From: Zygaena filipendulae
Lineage: Eukaryota; Arthropoda; Insecta; Lepidoptera; Zygaenidae
Reading direction: 5' to 3'
DNA: 64,000 bases
Assembly (NCBI GenBank): GCA_907165275.2
Contig: OU015669.1
Span: 2,440,501-2,504,500, forward strand
Every line of letters starts with the position of its first letter. Position 1 is the stretch's first letter. The position numbers and the translations under genes were made by a program. The notes under the pieces were generated by a model. That model worked only from the letters and a program-made list of their open reading frames with translations, ran no database searches and was not told the origin of the DNA. Positions 23,412-34,807 of this stretch are shown in pieces.

Positions 23412-23951
23412 TCCCTACTAAATACTAATAATATTATAAATGCGAAAGTAACTCTGTCTGTCTGTTTGTTACGCTTTCACGGCTCAGCCGATCATCACGA
23501 AATTTTGCATACACGTTGTCAGGGGTACAGAAAAGGACATAGGGTACTTACTTTATATGCCGGAATTCCCGCGGGAACTCCAAAATTAACACCGGTGAAA
23601 TCTAATGAGATTTTGCATATACGTTGTCAGGGGTACAGAGAAGGTACCCTATAGTACTTTATATTCCGGAATTCCCGCGGGAACTCCAAAATTAACAACG
23701 GTAAAATCCAATGAGATTTCGCATATACGTTGTCAAGGGTACAGAGAAGGTACCCTATATGCATAGGGTACTTTATATCCCGGAATTCCCGCGGGAACTC
23801 CAATATTAACAACGGTGAAATCCAATGAGATTTCGCATATACGTTGTCAAGGGTACAGAGAAGGTACCCTATATGCATAGGGTACTTTGTATCCCGGAAT
23901 TCCTGCGGGATCTCCGAAATTGCCGCGGGTAAAACCGCGGGGAACAGCTAG
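23412..23951 (+). mobile_element. Helitron-like element with internal tandem expansion
   Basis: Starts TCCCTACTAAATAC and ends GGGGAACAGCTAG followed by T, with the hairpin GCGGGTAAAACCGCGG before the end. Inside, a 106-114-bp segment (ATGAGATTTYGCATATACG ... GGAATTCCCGCGGGAACTCC) is repeated about four times (starts near 23500, 23604, 23710, 23824). Confidence 0.9.
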
Positions 23952-24215
23952 TACTCTTATAAACCGAGATTTGAACCGTAATTCTATAAAAGGATTAGAG
24001 CCAGACGTTAGTACGCATAGTGGTTATATACTCTTTGGTCTAGCCACTCAACCTATATACCGCTTGGTGTTATTACACGAAAAAAAAAACATAAACACAT
24101 TCTGCCGTTGTTCCATTACAAAATTTAAATTTTGACATCTTGTGATAATAATATTTTATATTTTATTGAGTTTCATCAGTAGGTACGTTGAGTTTGTAAA
24201 GTATTTTATATTCTA
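23952..24215. other. Unique DNA between Helitron-like copies
   Basis: Nothing supported. Confidence 0.5.
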
Positions 24216-24556
24216 CTAGCTGTGTCCCGCGGTTACACCCGCGTGAAACATTTTTATAAAATTACTACTTATTAGATACTGGAGGATACTGTAGTTTCTT
24301 ATGAGTGAAGTATTTAAAATAACTGGTTCTTTACTTCTTTATAATAATACTAGCTATTTTTCATAATATACCTAGAAATTAGCGCGGTTTCACCCACGCT
24401 AACTTCAGAGTTTCTGCGGGAATTCCGGGATAAAAACTACCCTGTGTCCTTCTCTGTGCCCCTACTAATAAAGTGTATGCAAAATTTCTAGATAATCGGT
24501 TGAGTAATAAACCGTAACAAACAAACAAACAAACTCATATTCGCATTTCTAATAAT
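24216..24556 (-). mobile_element. Two Helitron-like copies, partial
   Basis: CTAGCTGTGTCCCGCGGTTA at 24216 is a truncated 3' end. A longer copy spans about 24371-24556, with GCGCGGTTTCACCCACGC, AATTCCGGGATAAAAACTAC and an ACAAACAAACAAAC run, but a decayed distal end. Confidence 0.7.
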
Positions 24557-24657
24557 AAGTTTATCTAGAAGTGTGCATAATGTATATTATGAAAAAGGAG
24601 TTTAGATTTGAAATCGTAAACAAAAGCATAAAAAATGACAGATAATAAAAAAAATTA

Positions 24658-24977
24658 TCTATACTTCTAAACTATAATAAAAGAGTAGAATCCGCGATTC
24701 TGTACATTGAATATTTTTTCCTAAAATGGAGAGGGGTGATAAAAGAAGAGTAACCAAGCACAAAAAAAAGTTTTTGAAATTCTTTTCTGTCTGTCTGTCT
24801 ATTTGTTCGCCATAATCTCCAAATCAACTGAACAGATTGTCATGCGGTTTTCACAGGTAGATTAAGCTTAGCCTGTAGCTACATAATATAGGCTTTGTTT
24901 CATTCAAATCGGATATCGGCAAAAAAAGTTGTTACACAAAAACTTTTCACGCGGGTGAAACCGCAGGGCACAGCTAG
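24658..24977 (+). mobile_element. Helitron-like element, divergent and long
   Basis: Ends CGCGGGTGAAACCGCAGGGC then ACAGCTAG and T. The body contains CTGTCTGTCTGTC and AACTGAACAGATTGTCATGC but lacks the usual GGAATTCCCGCGGGAAC block. The start is uncertain. Confidence 0.6.
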
Positions 24978-25192
24978 TCATATAATATTGAGACTTCTTC
25001 GGAAGTTGTTCTAACCACTGGACCATTATCGTATAGTTCCTCCTGCCGAAAAAATTGTATGCATTCAGCCGTCGCGCGTCATTTGAATATATTGATCTTC
25101 TTTTATTTAGTTTCGTCAAAGCAGTGCGTTGGGAAGATGGATTTATTATAATATTGTATTATTTGTAAAATATAAATATTTTACTGGCAGTT

Positions 25193-25620
25193 GATCCTGC
25201 CGCGGTTTTGCTCGCGTCAGTTTTTTTTTTTTTTTTTTTATTACAAAATCAAGGAAATAATAAATGATAATGAGTGAACAGTTACATCATTTCGAAAAAT
25301 TTACAAAAGTAAAGTCTTTATTATACAGGGTGTAACGTTACGAGGGTATTTTTTTTGTAAAAAGACATGCAATATTCGATTCTCGTCTCTAATAGCTGAC
25401 TAAAAAAAAATTTGGAGAAAAAAACTTACTAAAAAACCACGTGAGTGTCGTGTCGTGCTCCGCTCGTATTGGTCATAGCGTGATGTTATAGCCTATAGCC
25501 GTCCTCGATAAATAACTATCTAACACGAAAATAATTTTTCAATTCGATCCAGTAGTTCCTGAGATTAGTACGTTCAACCAAACAAACAAACAAACTCTTC
25601 AGCTTTATTATTAGTACCTA
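25193..25620 (-). mobile_element. Decayed Helitron-like element with an insertion
   Basis: GCCGCGGTTTTGCTCGCGTC at one side and CGATCCAGTAGTTCCTGAGA ... AACAAACAAACAAACTC ... TTATTAGTACC at the other. The middle holds a poly-T run and an unrelated stretch with GGGTGTAACGTTACGAGGG. Confidence 0.5.
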
Positions 25621-25684
25621 TAAATTAACAAATACAAAGTAGGTATATGCATAGGTAATAGTAAAAAATATTATAAGCTTTTGA

Positions 25685-26090
25685 AAATTACTTCACGTGA
25701 TCACATAGATATCACGAAAAGATGAAGTTTGACCTACCAACACGATGAGTCTGTAACTCGCAGTTTCGGAGGTATGAGCTGTCGAAAATTTGACCATGTG
25801 ATCACATAGATATCACAAAACATGAAGTTTGAGTACCAACGTGATATGACTGCGTCCTATAGTTTCGGAGTTATAAGCATTCAAAAATTTTGTCACGTGA
25901 ACACATAGATACCACGAAAAAATGAAGTTTAAACAGCAACATGATGGGGTTGTCTCATACTAGTTTCGAGGGTATGAGCTTTACAAAAAAAAATTTTTTT
26001 TTTGAAGATATTAAAAATTTGATCACGTGGTCACATAGACACAATAAAAATATGAAGTTGTACCAACATTATATGGCTGCGTGTCATTGC
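25685..26090. repeat. Four-unit tandem array with CACGTG cores
   Basis: Diverged units of ~100 bp (the last ~130 bp, with an A/T run) share CACGTGATCACATAGAT, ATGAAGTTT, CAACRYGATG and TTTCGGAGGTATGAGC. The cores are at 25694 (CACGTG), 25795 (CATGTG), 25894 (CACGTG) and 26024 (CACGTG). Confidence 0.85.
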
Positions 26091-26876
26091 TAATTGCATC
26101 GAAGATAAAAGTTAAATTACCCTGGGCCGTGGTGACTGGTGAGATACAACCATTCGAAAATATGGTCTCTCTCTTTTACGCATCGAGAAAACAAGAAAGA
26201 GATAGCAAGAATTTATGCAACACAAAAATATAAAATACTTGTACGGGCTACCTGTAGCTTATAAGGTATACCTACTTGTACGTGACTCAAAACAAAATGT
26301 AGTTATGCCTTCGCTCCGGCTACTAAATACCTACCAACTACATCAGTAATATGTATATTCCAAATTCAATTCTAAATTATCCCGGTAGGTAAAATTGTCA
26401 AAACTCACGACTCAACGCCGCGACACCTTTCGATCCTTTTGGAACTCACTACAAACTACTGCATTCGGGGGACTTGTCAGTCTACAGCCAAACCACAGCT
26501 GTTTATAGACCGGCCCGCCATTTTCGTACACATATACTGTATACGCTCTCACACAAGTAAGAGATTCGACCAAAATTTAATATTTTTGAAATGCTTATAA
26601 TTATGTTATTTTTTCACTATCTGCAAAGATTTGGGACTTATGCGGCATCTAGACCAGTAGTAGTATTTTATAAAATAAATTCTAATTACCATAAACAGCC
26701 GTAGTGTAAGAAAACTCGGTAGGCAATTTGTATGAAAACTAGCCCTAACACCCGCACCTTAAGTGAAGTTCGAAAATGTAACTTAAAACCACTTTTCTCA
26801 CGTGTTTTTGCGGTAAACGCACCTTAAAGATAAGTCCCGGTCAACTCTCCCACACTCCGAGCCGCAACCCTGCAGG
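26091..26876. other. Gene-free DNA
   Basis: No supported feature. Confidence 0.5.
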
Positions 26877-27088
26877 GCCTTTATTCACTACGACTTTAAC
26901 ACGCCGCGTTAAGATAACGCGCCACAATCCTCGTGCTCAAAGAAGTTTCACTTCAAACGAATACATTTACGACCGGTCTTTTATGGACATTAGTTTCTAA
27001 TATTCGTGCATCTATTCTAGAGCGTTTGTTATTGTGTTTGGGAAGCGCGTTATGCGCAAGGAATGTTGTTGGTCATAGTGAATAAGGG
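26877..27088 (-). mobile_element. CCCTTATTCACTATGACCA MITE, inverted copy
   Basis: Ends CCTTTATTCACTACGAC and GGTCATAGTGAATAAGGG. Internal CTCGTGCTCAAAGAAGTTTC is the complement of the block in 17497-17721. Confidence 0.85.
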
Positions 27089-27795
27089 TTCAGGACTATC
27101 TGGGAGCCCTGGGAGGCGAAGCACCGTTGGTATAGAAGTGCTAGGTGCTTGATAATTGATAACCTCTCGCACAATCGCACGTTACATTGGACGTAAATTT
27201 TCTGTAAGCAACTTGTAGTTATCTTTTAGTGAATTTATGGGATTATAGAGATAAAATATTATTATACTGATGTAAACTGTAACAGGAAGGTGGAATGAAA
27301 TGAAACAGTTTTGAAGTCAAAGGAGATAGAGGCAAAATTATTGTCACAGTACATTCCGCACATCATTCTCGTTATAAAACCAAGTTTCATGTCTGCTTAT
27401 AGGAGTGAAGCTACCGCCACTTGATTTAAAGAATCGTAATTATACAAGATAGGTATTTTATATAAAGAGAAGTTTTTTGTCGAATATGTAGAATTCTGCA
27501 GTATTGCAACATAATTTAAAAAAGGTTAGTACAAAACCACCAAAATTTACCGTTTTAAATTTGTGTAAACTTTTTATAACGTTTAAATTCTGCAGAATGC
27601 CCCCGCGAATTCTTTTTCCCGATCATCGATCCATCTTACCATCATTATAGCACTTTATACAGGAATATTTTTTAAGCAATGCGCAAAAAAATTTTGGTGG
27701 TTCAGTATCAGTAATAAAACACATTTCCATTATTTGTTCAAAACTTTTTTATATTTTTTTACCTGGCTTTAAATTTGCAAAATATGGACACTATC
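27089..27795. other. Gene-free AT-rich DNA
   Basis: Nothing supported. Confidence 0.5.
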
Positions 27796-27950
27796 TATTC
27801 GTAATAATATCAATGGGCGCGCGCGCCGTGCGGCGTACGCGGGGGTGTTGCAGCGGGGGTGAATGACCTCGATCAGCTGTCGGTACATTGTAACCCACGT
27901 AAATACCAACCGCTTCGCGCGCAGTGTTGGTGGCGGCGAATAGTACTTTT
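27796..27950. other. GC-rich island, possible promoter or first exon
   Basis: A sharp GC-rich block. On the plus strand an ATG at 27813 opens a short Arg-rich reading (MGARAVRRTRGCCSG) that runs to a GTGAAT donor-like site at 27859. On the minus strand a 66-codon frame covers it. Neither is confirmed. Confidence 0.25.
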
Positions 27951-29196
27951 TTGTACTAAGACTTATCAAAATAAAATAGTGTTTATTAAAACTTCTTTAA
28001 GTTTAATTTGTAAAAGTTTGCGCACTGAATAAAAAATATTCCTGTATATCTTCATATTGTTATTATCATTTCTTTTAAAGGGTATTGAGATTATCTATAT
28101 TTCTTGATCTTGTCTATGGCTGAACAAGCGTATAATTATGTTTGTGGCATATCGTAATATCAATATTAAAATTGTCAATGTAAACTACAGCAGCCGGTGT
28201 ATCGATTGCGTTTATCTCACAATTTGAACTGAACATTAAAATTCCGAAGCGTCCCAGCTTAAAGATTTATTGTCCGACGATTAATCGACGAATTATCGAC
28301 AACCACCGGTCGAGAATCGATGAAATCGTATTTTTATGATTACATTGATCTCGTGTTGGTTGTAAAACTGGTGTCAAGTTGCCTTAGAGCTATGTTTTGA
28401 AAGTAATACTGAAATTTAGAAGACATTAAAATTATAATAATGATAGCGATTCTGAAACTTCGAACAGCCCGGTGACCATGCGAAATGAAGTTACTTTCGC
28501 ACAAGTTAGACGGCCTGCTTGTATTTACACGCGTTGTGACTTGTGCGTGTATGCGTATCGTAAGGTTGACAGCGAGCTGACAGTAACTGTCAGCTGTCAG
28601 TGAATAATTGTCACAATATGTAGATTCTATATGTGTCAAACTGTTGGCGTGCAAATTTTCAATGGATTGTGGTAACTGGTAAACTATTACTATTGTTTAT
28701 ATATTATACTTATGTATACATAATAAATATTCATTCATTATATGTAACACAAAAAACATAAAATAACTACAGCATAAATATAAAAAAAACATATGATGAT
28801 AAGTGGCGATGTTTTGTTTTCCAAGTGTGTGTGCGTTTGTGTGCGATGTTTCTAATAATGTAACGTGCGCAACAATGTCTAGACCACTGACAACTGTGTA
28901 TTGACTGCGGGGAATTAGAGATGTGCAAGCAAAAGTAATAATTCCAAACAAAGCTGTCGTCAAGAGACAAGCGCCGAAGACGTAACAATCAAAGTTTACC
29001 GCCGAACCCTTGATTTTGGACAGGCGAGGGTACGTACGTAATTAGCGCCACTAAGCCACGTCTCTCCCCTGGGAATGTTGGTGGGGAGCTAACCCGAGGA
29101 TTTATAAATAGTGAATGCACAAGACGATTTTAAGGCTCCACACACACCACACGCTCGGCTATATCGCATGCGTTGCTATAATGCGCCCCGCGCGTG
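27951..29196. other. Gene-free DNA
   Basis: Minus-strand frames at 28340-28988 lack motifs. TTTATAAATAG at about 29101 is TATA-box-like, next to a less AT-rich block. Not enough to call a promoter. Confidence 0.4.
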
Positions 29197-29475
29197 CAAT
29201 TGGGTATTTTCCAAGGTATGAAAATAAAAATTCTAATTAGTCCGTCAGTTAGAAAATAAAAAAATAATCGACACGTATTTTTTCCTTTTTCAAATTAACG
29301 AAAATAAACATAGATAAAGTACATTAAAGTTTAGGGTGGGGGACTCGTGACGTCATTATTCAGTATAGTATATTATTTGATTACATAAAAAAATAAAAAA
29401 ATACGTGTCCAATATTTTTTTTAATCTACACGACGGACAAAATCAAAAATTAGACAAGTAGTCAATTTCCTCACA
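29197..29475 (-). mobile_element. TAGTCCGTC MITE, copy C
   Basis: Inverted copy: CAATTGGGTATTTTCCAAGG at the left, TAGTCCGTC at 29238-29246, GACGGACA at 29432-29439. One TGACGTCA (29348-29355); the region of the second site is deleted. Confidence 0.85.
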
Positions 29476-31059
29476 GCCGCGATTCTCCTTTTTTCGTTTA
29501 TTCCAGGATAAAAGTGTCTTACGTTTTTTTATTTTTTGCATCGGTTCAGCAGTTCCAGTGATTACTTACCTAGCAATAAATTTTCACTTTTTAATTTTTT
29601 TTTTAAAGATGTAGAATGTAGATTATATATACAGATTTACAGTGTGTGATATATATTTTCCGTCGGGTCCCTTCCCGCATTGTCTGTCTCTAAAACCAAA
29701 TTCACATCCTACTAGCGTTAAAAACAGGTGTGTGTAATATCGGGGATATCCACAGAGCACGCATCCTGATATAAAATGTACTAAAATATATCGCAACAAC
29801 GCAGGATGCAAGTACTCCTGCGTTGTAGTTATCGCAACAATGTCTTATAAGTGATAAGTGTGTGTGTGTGTATGCATCCTAATACAAAATGTACTAAAAA
29901 CGCATATCGCGGCGATAAGCTATATAAAAGAGCAGTGGGACTTATTGCGCCTGTGTGGGGAAGCCTTTACAGTGAGCTTTTACCATTGTCACATTCGACG
30001 TCAATCCCAAGTTACCCTTTCGTTTTGCACTAATCCCTTTTGACTTTTAAAAATCATTTCAGTAATTGATTCTCCGTGGGGAATCCGAAGTAGGGATGCT
30101 GTCGGGACCATGGAGCAAGCAAATTTGAAAAAGTTCTTAATGGATATATTTTACTAACAGATGTATGGGCTACATCCTTATCTGGTATTTACATTCATTA
30201 GACGCCTTGCTGTTACAGAAAATCTAAATATTCATAATTATGAATATTTATAAATTTTTCATTATGAATGATTCATGATTGTATTTTTATCAATAGGTAG
30301 GTACGCTATGGTTTAAGTTTTTATTCATTTTTATTTTTTATCTAGATTCACAGTTTCATATAAATGTCATGCAAAAAAGTGGCGTGGAAATTGCGTCGAA
30401 ACCATTTTGAATGGATTTTAAAGACAAAGTCGTAATTAAACCTAAAGCTGTGTTTTTTTAATTGTAAGAGAGACTAAAGATTTTTAAAGGTAGTTTTTGC
30501 ATCGTTGATTGTGTCTTTGGTATTTAGTTTTGACGTTTATGAAATTGAGCCTACGTGGGTCTTATAAGCCATAAGACCCATTCACCTAAGAATAGATCTT
30601 TGTAATCCTTTTAACTGCAATTAACACGGGGCTCGTGAAACGAGTAAATATAATTTTTATTCGCCACGAAGCCAGAGACAATGAGGTATTGTCATAGAAA
30701 ACTGAATAAGAGAACATTACGCGCATGATATTGACACATTAATTAACAAAGACGTAAGACGAGCCAAAGGCTGTCTCGGTTCCAACATTACGCAAAATGT
30801 TGGGAATTACGTAATCAACGTACGTAATGATCGAAGAAATTATGGTGAAAAGATTAGCTATAGATAAATGCAAATGGAGTGAACAACTAAAAAAAATTAC
30901 AGTTATCATTTTTATACAGGGTGTAAGGTTAAACGAGGGACATATTAATAGTATTCAGTATTCGATTGTAAATAAAAAAAAAACATAAGATGTAAAAAAA
31001 TCAAGAAAATTGAGCGGGCGCAAGTCGCGGACGCGCGATTTTTTTTATTAATATTTTTA
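29476..31059. other. Gene-free DNA
   Basis: Nothing coding is supported. An 18-bp AT palindrome (TATTCATAATTATGAATA) lies near 30229. A GGGTGTAAGGTTAAACGAGG patch near 30918 resembles patches near 25326 and 57099 and is an interspersed repeat. Confidence 0.45.
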
Positions 31060-31264
31060 CTAGCTGTTCCTCGAGGTTTCGACCGCGTTAATTTTGGGAG
31101 TCCCCGCGGGAATTCCGGAATTCAAAGCATCCTATATCCTTTTCTGTGTACCCTTTACCCCTGACAACGTGTATGCAAAATTGCATGATGATCCGTTGAG
31201 CCGTTTAGGTGTGAAAGCGTAACAAACAAACAATCTCTTTTCGCATTTACTCTTAATAGTGAGG
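31060..31264 (-). mobile_element. Helitron-like non-autonomous element
   Basis: Begins CTAGCTGTTCCTCGAGG, includes CCCGCGGGAATTCCGGAATT, ends TTACTCTTAATAGTGAGGA. Near complete but diverged. Confidence 0.8.
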
Positions 31265-31311
31265 ATTAGGATGAATTATCGAGAACTTCAATACTACTTA
31301 TTTTTAATATT

Positions 31312-31482
31312 ATCTTCTTCTTTATAAATAAAAATGAATGTTGAATGAATGAATGTCTGTCCTCTATGCGTTTCAAAACCATTGGTCCGATTGTGATGAA
31401 ACTTTGGCGGGTTGTTCGGCCTGCGTCCGCAATGGTTCCTGATCCCAAAACTCACGCGAGTGAAATCGCGGGGCACAGCTAG
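31312..31482 (+). mobile_element. Helitron-like element, divergent subfamily
   Basis: The end is ACGCGAGTGAAATCGCGGGG then CACAGCTAG and T. The body carries ATTGGTCCGATTGTGATGAA. It faces away from the copy at 31060. Confidence 0.65.
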
Positions 31483-31616
31483 TTATTGTATAATAAAACC
31501 TCTGTCGCGTATTTCTGTTCGCGATATACCTCTTGCCTTTTTATGTTTACTCTTATACCTATTATAAAATGTATAATTTGAGCAGTGTTTCCCGGCGGAA
31601 GCTCCTGTAACCCTAG

Positions 31617-31854
31617 ATGGACGCAGATAAGCAATAACATGTTAACCCACAAAATTAAGTTATTGATTCAAAACGCTTTATTGAGAGTTATAGAGCGTTT
31701 TTTAATTATGTGTTTACCTTATTACATTGTTTAAATACCAAAAAACATTTAAGCATAAAAAAATGTTGAAACAAAATGACGAAATGATTTTAAAACACAA
31801 TTTATTCCAAATTTCTCTAATGTGGGTTAATACACTATTGCTTATCTATGTCCA
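31617..31854 (+). mobile_element. TGGACGCAGATAAGC MITE, complete copy
   Basis: About 34-bp imperfect inverted repeats: TGGACGCAGATAAGCAATAA...GTTAACCCACA and TGTGGGTTAATACACTATTG...CTTATCTATGTCCA. 238 bp, no coding capacity. Used here as the reference copy for the family. Confidence 0.88.
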
Positions 31855-32245
31855 ATTATGTGTTTACCTTACTACATTGTTGAAATATTTAAAAACATGT
31901 TGAACATAACATTATTTAATTTTAATTTTATTGTCTTTAGTTTGTTCGATCTGGACATTTTTATATTTTGATTTGAGTTTTATTATAATTATTATTTATT
32001 GAATGTGACAAGAAAATAATAATGGTATAAATAGGTATAGACATAGTTGCAACACCTGTAAAAGGTACCTAAGTCATAAGCTCACTGCATTAATATTTAA
32101 GACCTTACTGTGTAAACTTAGTAAGCAATGAATAAATAAAAAAAATAAAAAAAGGTTGAAACAATATGGCGCTATAATTATAAAATACGATTTACTCAAA
32201 ATATCGTCAATGTGAGTTAACACACTATTGCGTATCTATGTCCAC
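31855..32245 (+). mobile_element. LINE tail and half MITE
   Basis: Part of the MITE body recurs just after 31855 (ATGTGTTTACCTTACTACAT). About 32148-32245 is the right half of the same family (GTGAGTTAACACACTATTGC). An AATAAATAAAAAAAATAAA tail lies at 32130. Confidence 0.6.
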
Positions 32246-32404
32246 ATGTAGTCTATAGTATTATATTGTCTGTGCTTCAGTACAGGTTTATACCTAGTGT
32301 AGGGGACACTGTTCATATCTATGAGAAAAAGTAATCGAATTACTTACGCTGTGATGTACTTGGTTTTTGGTTACATTGTGAATAAAATAAATTACTATTA
32401 TTAT

Positions 32405-32478
32405 ATTACCTACTCATATACTACTGAACGGATTTTTATGCGATTTTCACGGGCGGGTGAAACCGCGGGGACAGCTAG
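32405..32478 (+). mobile_element. Helitron-like 3' fragment
   Basis: ACTGAACGGATTTTTATGCG then GGGCGGGTGAAACCGCGGGG and ACAGCTAG followed by T. Confidence 0.7.
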
Positions 32479-33396
32479 TGATATATAAAAATTCCTCCGA
32501 CATAGACACTAGTCGAATCTCACGTATATTACAGAGAACTTGTCACGAATAATCTAAATGCGTGCGTTTGGAATTCAACTTAGACGATGTCTCAATCAGT
32601 TTTTAATAAATTCATGAATATAATTAAAAGGAAAGTATAATGTTACTTAGAAGACGAAGTTAAACCCATATGAAAACATCAATTTGTTTTATACACTTGT
32701 GTCGTCATCGCATCCAGTAGGTACAATATTTCCTGGGAATGTCGTAGACATACTGAGACAAACAAATATGGTCTAATTTATAAATTGTCAGACAGCTTCT
32801 ACTTAGAACTACTTCATACAGTAACGAAAAGCGTATAATAAGTACATAAGTTTCAAGAATCGGACCTTGAATAGATTGACCAACGATACGTAGATACTTA
32901 TAGAATAAAGGAGTTTGAATATATAAAGAGCTATTTGTACTCATATTATGAAAAGTGAAAAATGTTTTCGTACGTTTGTTTGTATTGGATAATTTCAAAA
33001 ACTACTAAAACTAAAATCTTAAGAAATCTTTCGTTTATAAGAAGCTACAGGCATTCTGAGTGACATAGGGCACTTTTTATTCCGTGGAAGAAATCGAAAG
33101 AATCGCTCGGAAAGTCGGCGCTTGCGCAAGTTGGCGAAAATAAAACCAAGTCGATTTGAAGTTGAGACAAGTCGCCCGGCGCAGCAACATGTCACCGCGA
33201 CGCATGTTTATCGCAGCGGACAGACCGACAGTGTGTAAACAATGTTTAAGATGTACTTATAAAATGAATCATTTAGTAAGTAACTGATTAAAATTTAGAC
33301 GTTTATTTTTTTGCTCACGCGATTTGTTAATGGGATTTCTATGTTAGTTACTTGGAAATATTAGATATCAATTTGAATAGTACCTACCTACTTACA
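32479..33396. other. Gene-free DNA
   Basis: A less AT-rich patch at 33100-33240, no gene recognised. Confidence 0.5.
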
Positions 33397-33602
33397 TCTA
33401 TACTCATATTATTAAGAGGAAAGATTTGATTTTTGTTTGTTTGTTTGTTACGATTTAACTCAAAAAACTACTGGACCGATTTCAAAAATTCTTTCACCAT
33501 CAGAAAGCTACATTATCCCTGAGTAACATAAGCTATATTGTAATCCGGAATTCCCGCGGGAACTCCGAAATTATCGCGGGTGAAACCGCGTGGGACAGCT
33601 AG
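33397..33602 (+). mobile_element. Helitron-like element
   Basis: TCTATACTCATATTATTAAG start; GGAATTCCCGCGGGAACTCC block; hairpin GCGGGTGAAACCGCG; CTAG end at 33599-33602. Near complete. Confidence 0.82.
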
Positions 33603-33981
33603 TATTTTATATAGGCGTTTACCAAGTGAGGTTGGTAAACATTGATATAAATAGGTACCTACAACGTATTTTTTTTAGATTAATGGATTTACTATTATTT
33701 ATTTATTTAATGTCAACACTTACGATCTGAACCAATTATTTATCAGTGTGGAGTTCCGAGTTCACTTAATGGAATGGCAAATTAAATTGTGGCCAAATGG
33801 CAGGACATGAAACATTTGTCCAGCTTAGGCTCCCTAAGGATTCTCGGACCCCCGGACCCATAGGCAGTTACCTATATGTACAGTTGTACACTGCTTGTAT
33901 GGATAATCCGGGACTACTGCTAATATATCTCTGCCCGGTTAGAACAACCTGTAGATATGTTCAATATTCTTCTGTCTAAGT

Positions 33982-34318
33982 CTCAGACCAAATAAAAACT
34001 AAAGACGGAACGCGTAGAACAAACAAGTGAAGCCCGGAAAAAGACACGACGCTGTGCACGTACACAGAAACAAGAAAAGACACCATACCTTTTAGTTGAA
34101 GCTTCCCCCGCTAATGGAGGTGACGCAACAATTAAGTTAGAAAAAATGCTATATTGTGTCGTCAACGGTGAAAAAATAAAAAAACAGCACGGAATCACTT
34201 ATCACCAGTAAGTAAACTTAGCAAATCATACACTTTCCTAATCACCACATGCATACGCATTAACCGGCTTCACTTCGTTGTTCGAGACGTTCCGTCTTTA
34301 GTTTTTATTTGGTCTGAG
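33982..34318. mobile_element. hAT-like MITE with ~53-bp inverted repeats
   Basis: Ends are CTCAGACCAAATAAAAACTA and its complement, extending with few mismatches to GTGAAGCC/GGCTTCAC. Flanks GTCTAAGT (33974-33981) and GTCTAAAT (34319-34326) look like an 8-bp target duplication with one change. The interior is open in one plus frame for about 70 codons without an ATG start. Protein not recognised. Confidence 0.82.
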
Positions 34319-34539
34319 GTCTAAATAGGAACTGGCAACACAAAATCAAAGTAAATTTTTACTGGCGCAATCAATGTATCAAAAGACCAAATAAAAATCA
34401 AACGTTTCATTTGTTCAGCTTAGCTTCTCGCAAAGATTCTCCGCGAAGATTGGATCGTTAGCCACGGTTATGTACCTATCGGTGAATATCTTTGCTTCTC
34501 CCATGTTTTATTAAACATTAGACATTTATTAATTAAGTT

Positions 34540-34700
34540 ACGTGCATTCTAAATCACTCTTGCGTCTGGTCGGAGCCGGTCGTTGATTGGCGGAGGGAGG
34601 ACAGGCGCGTCGCGACGCGCGTCAAAGTTTGCGTGCGCGCATAAACCGACTATAAATAAGGCATTATTACTCGATGACTTCGTAGAAAACTATTTTATCA
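34540..34700 (+). promoter_or_regulatory. Possible core promoter (weak)
   Basis: A GC-rich block (GACGCGCGTCAAAG...) is followed by CTATAAATAAGG at about 34650, TATA-box-like. No downstream gene was found, so this is only suggestive. Confidence 0.2.
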
Positions 34701-34710
34701 CACACGCAAT

Positions 34711-34807
34711 ACTTGCATTCAGGGGAGTCACAGAGGCTATATTGTGATCCGGAATTACCGCGGGAACTCCGAAATTAAATCGAGTGAAACCGCGAGGAAC
34801 AGTTAGT
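34711..34807 (+). mobile_element. Helitron-like 3' fragment
   Basis: GGAATTACCGCGGGAACTCC, then CGAGTGAAACCGCGAGG and AACAGTTAG followed by T (decayed CTAG). Confidence 0.65.

Noticed and set aside
23274..23878. Opposed frames of 126 and 83 codons
   Set aside because: They are read-through of the tandem units in a Helitron-like element.
25685..26090. Regularly spaced repeats that might suggest a CRISPR array
   Set aside because: The unit is ~100 bp and diverged, with no distinct spacers, and the DNA is eukaryotic.
28340..28988. Three minus frames of 73-104 codons
   Set aside because: No motif, different phases, and no splice signals that join them.
29095..29125. TATA-like TTTATAAATAG after a GC-richer stretch
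   Set aside because: No downstream gene or clear initiator; TATAAATA is frequent in AT-rich DNA.
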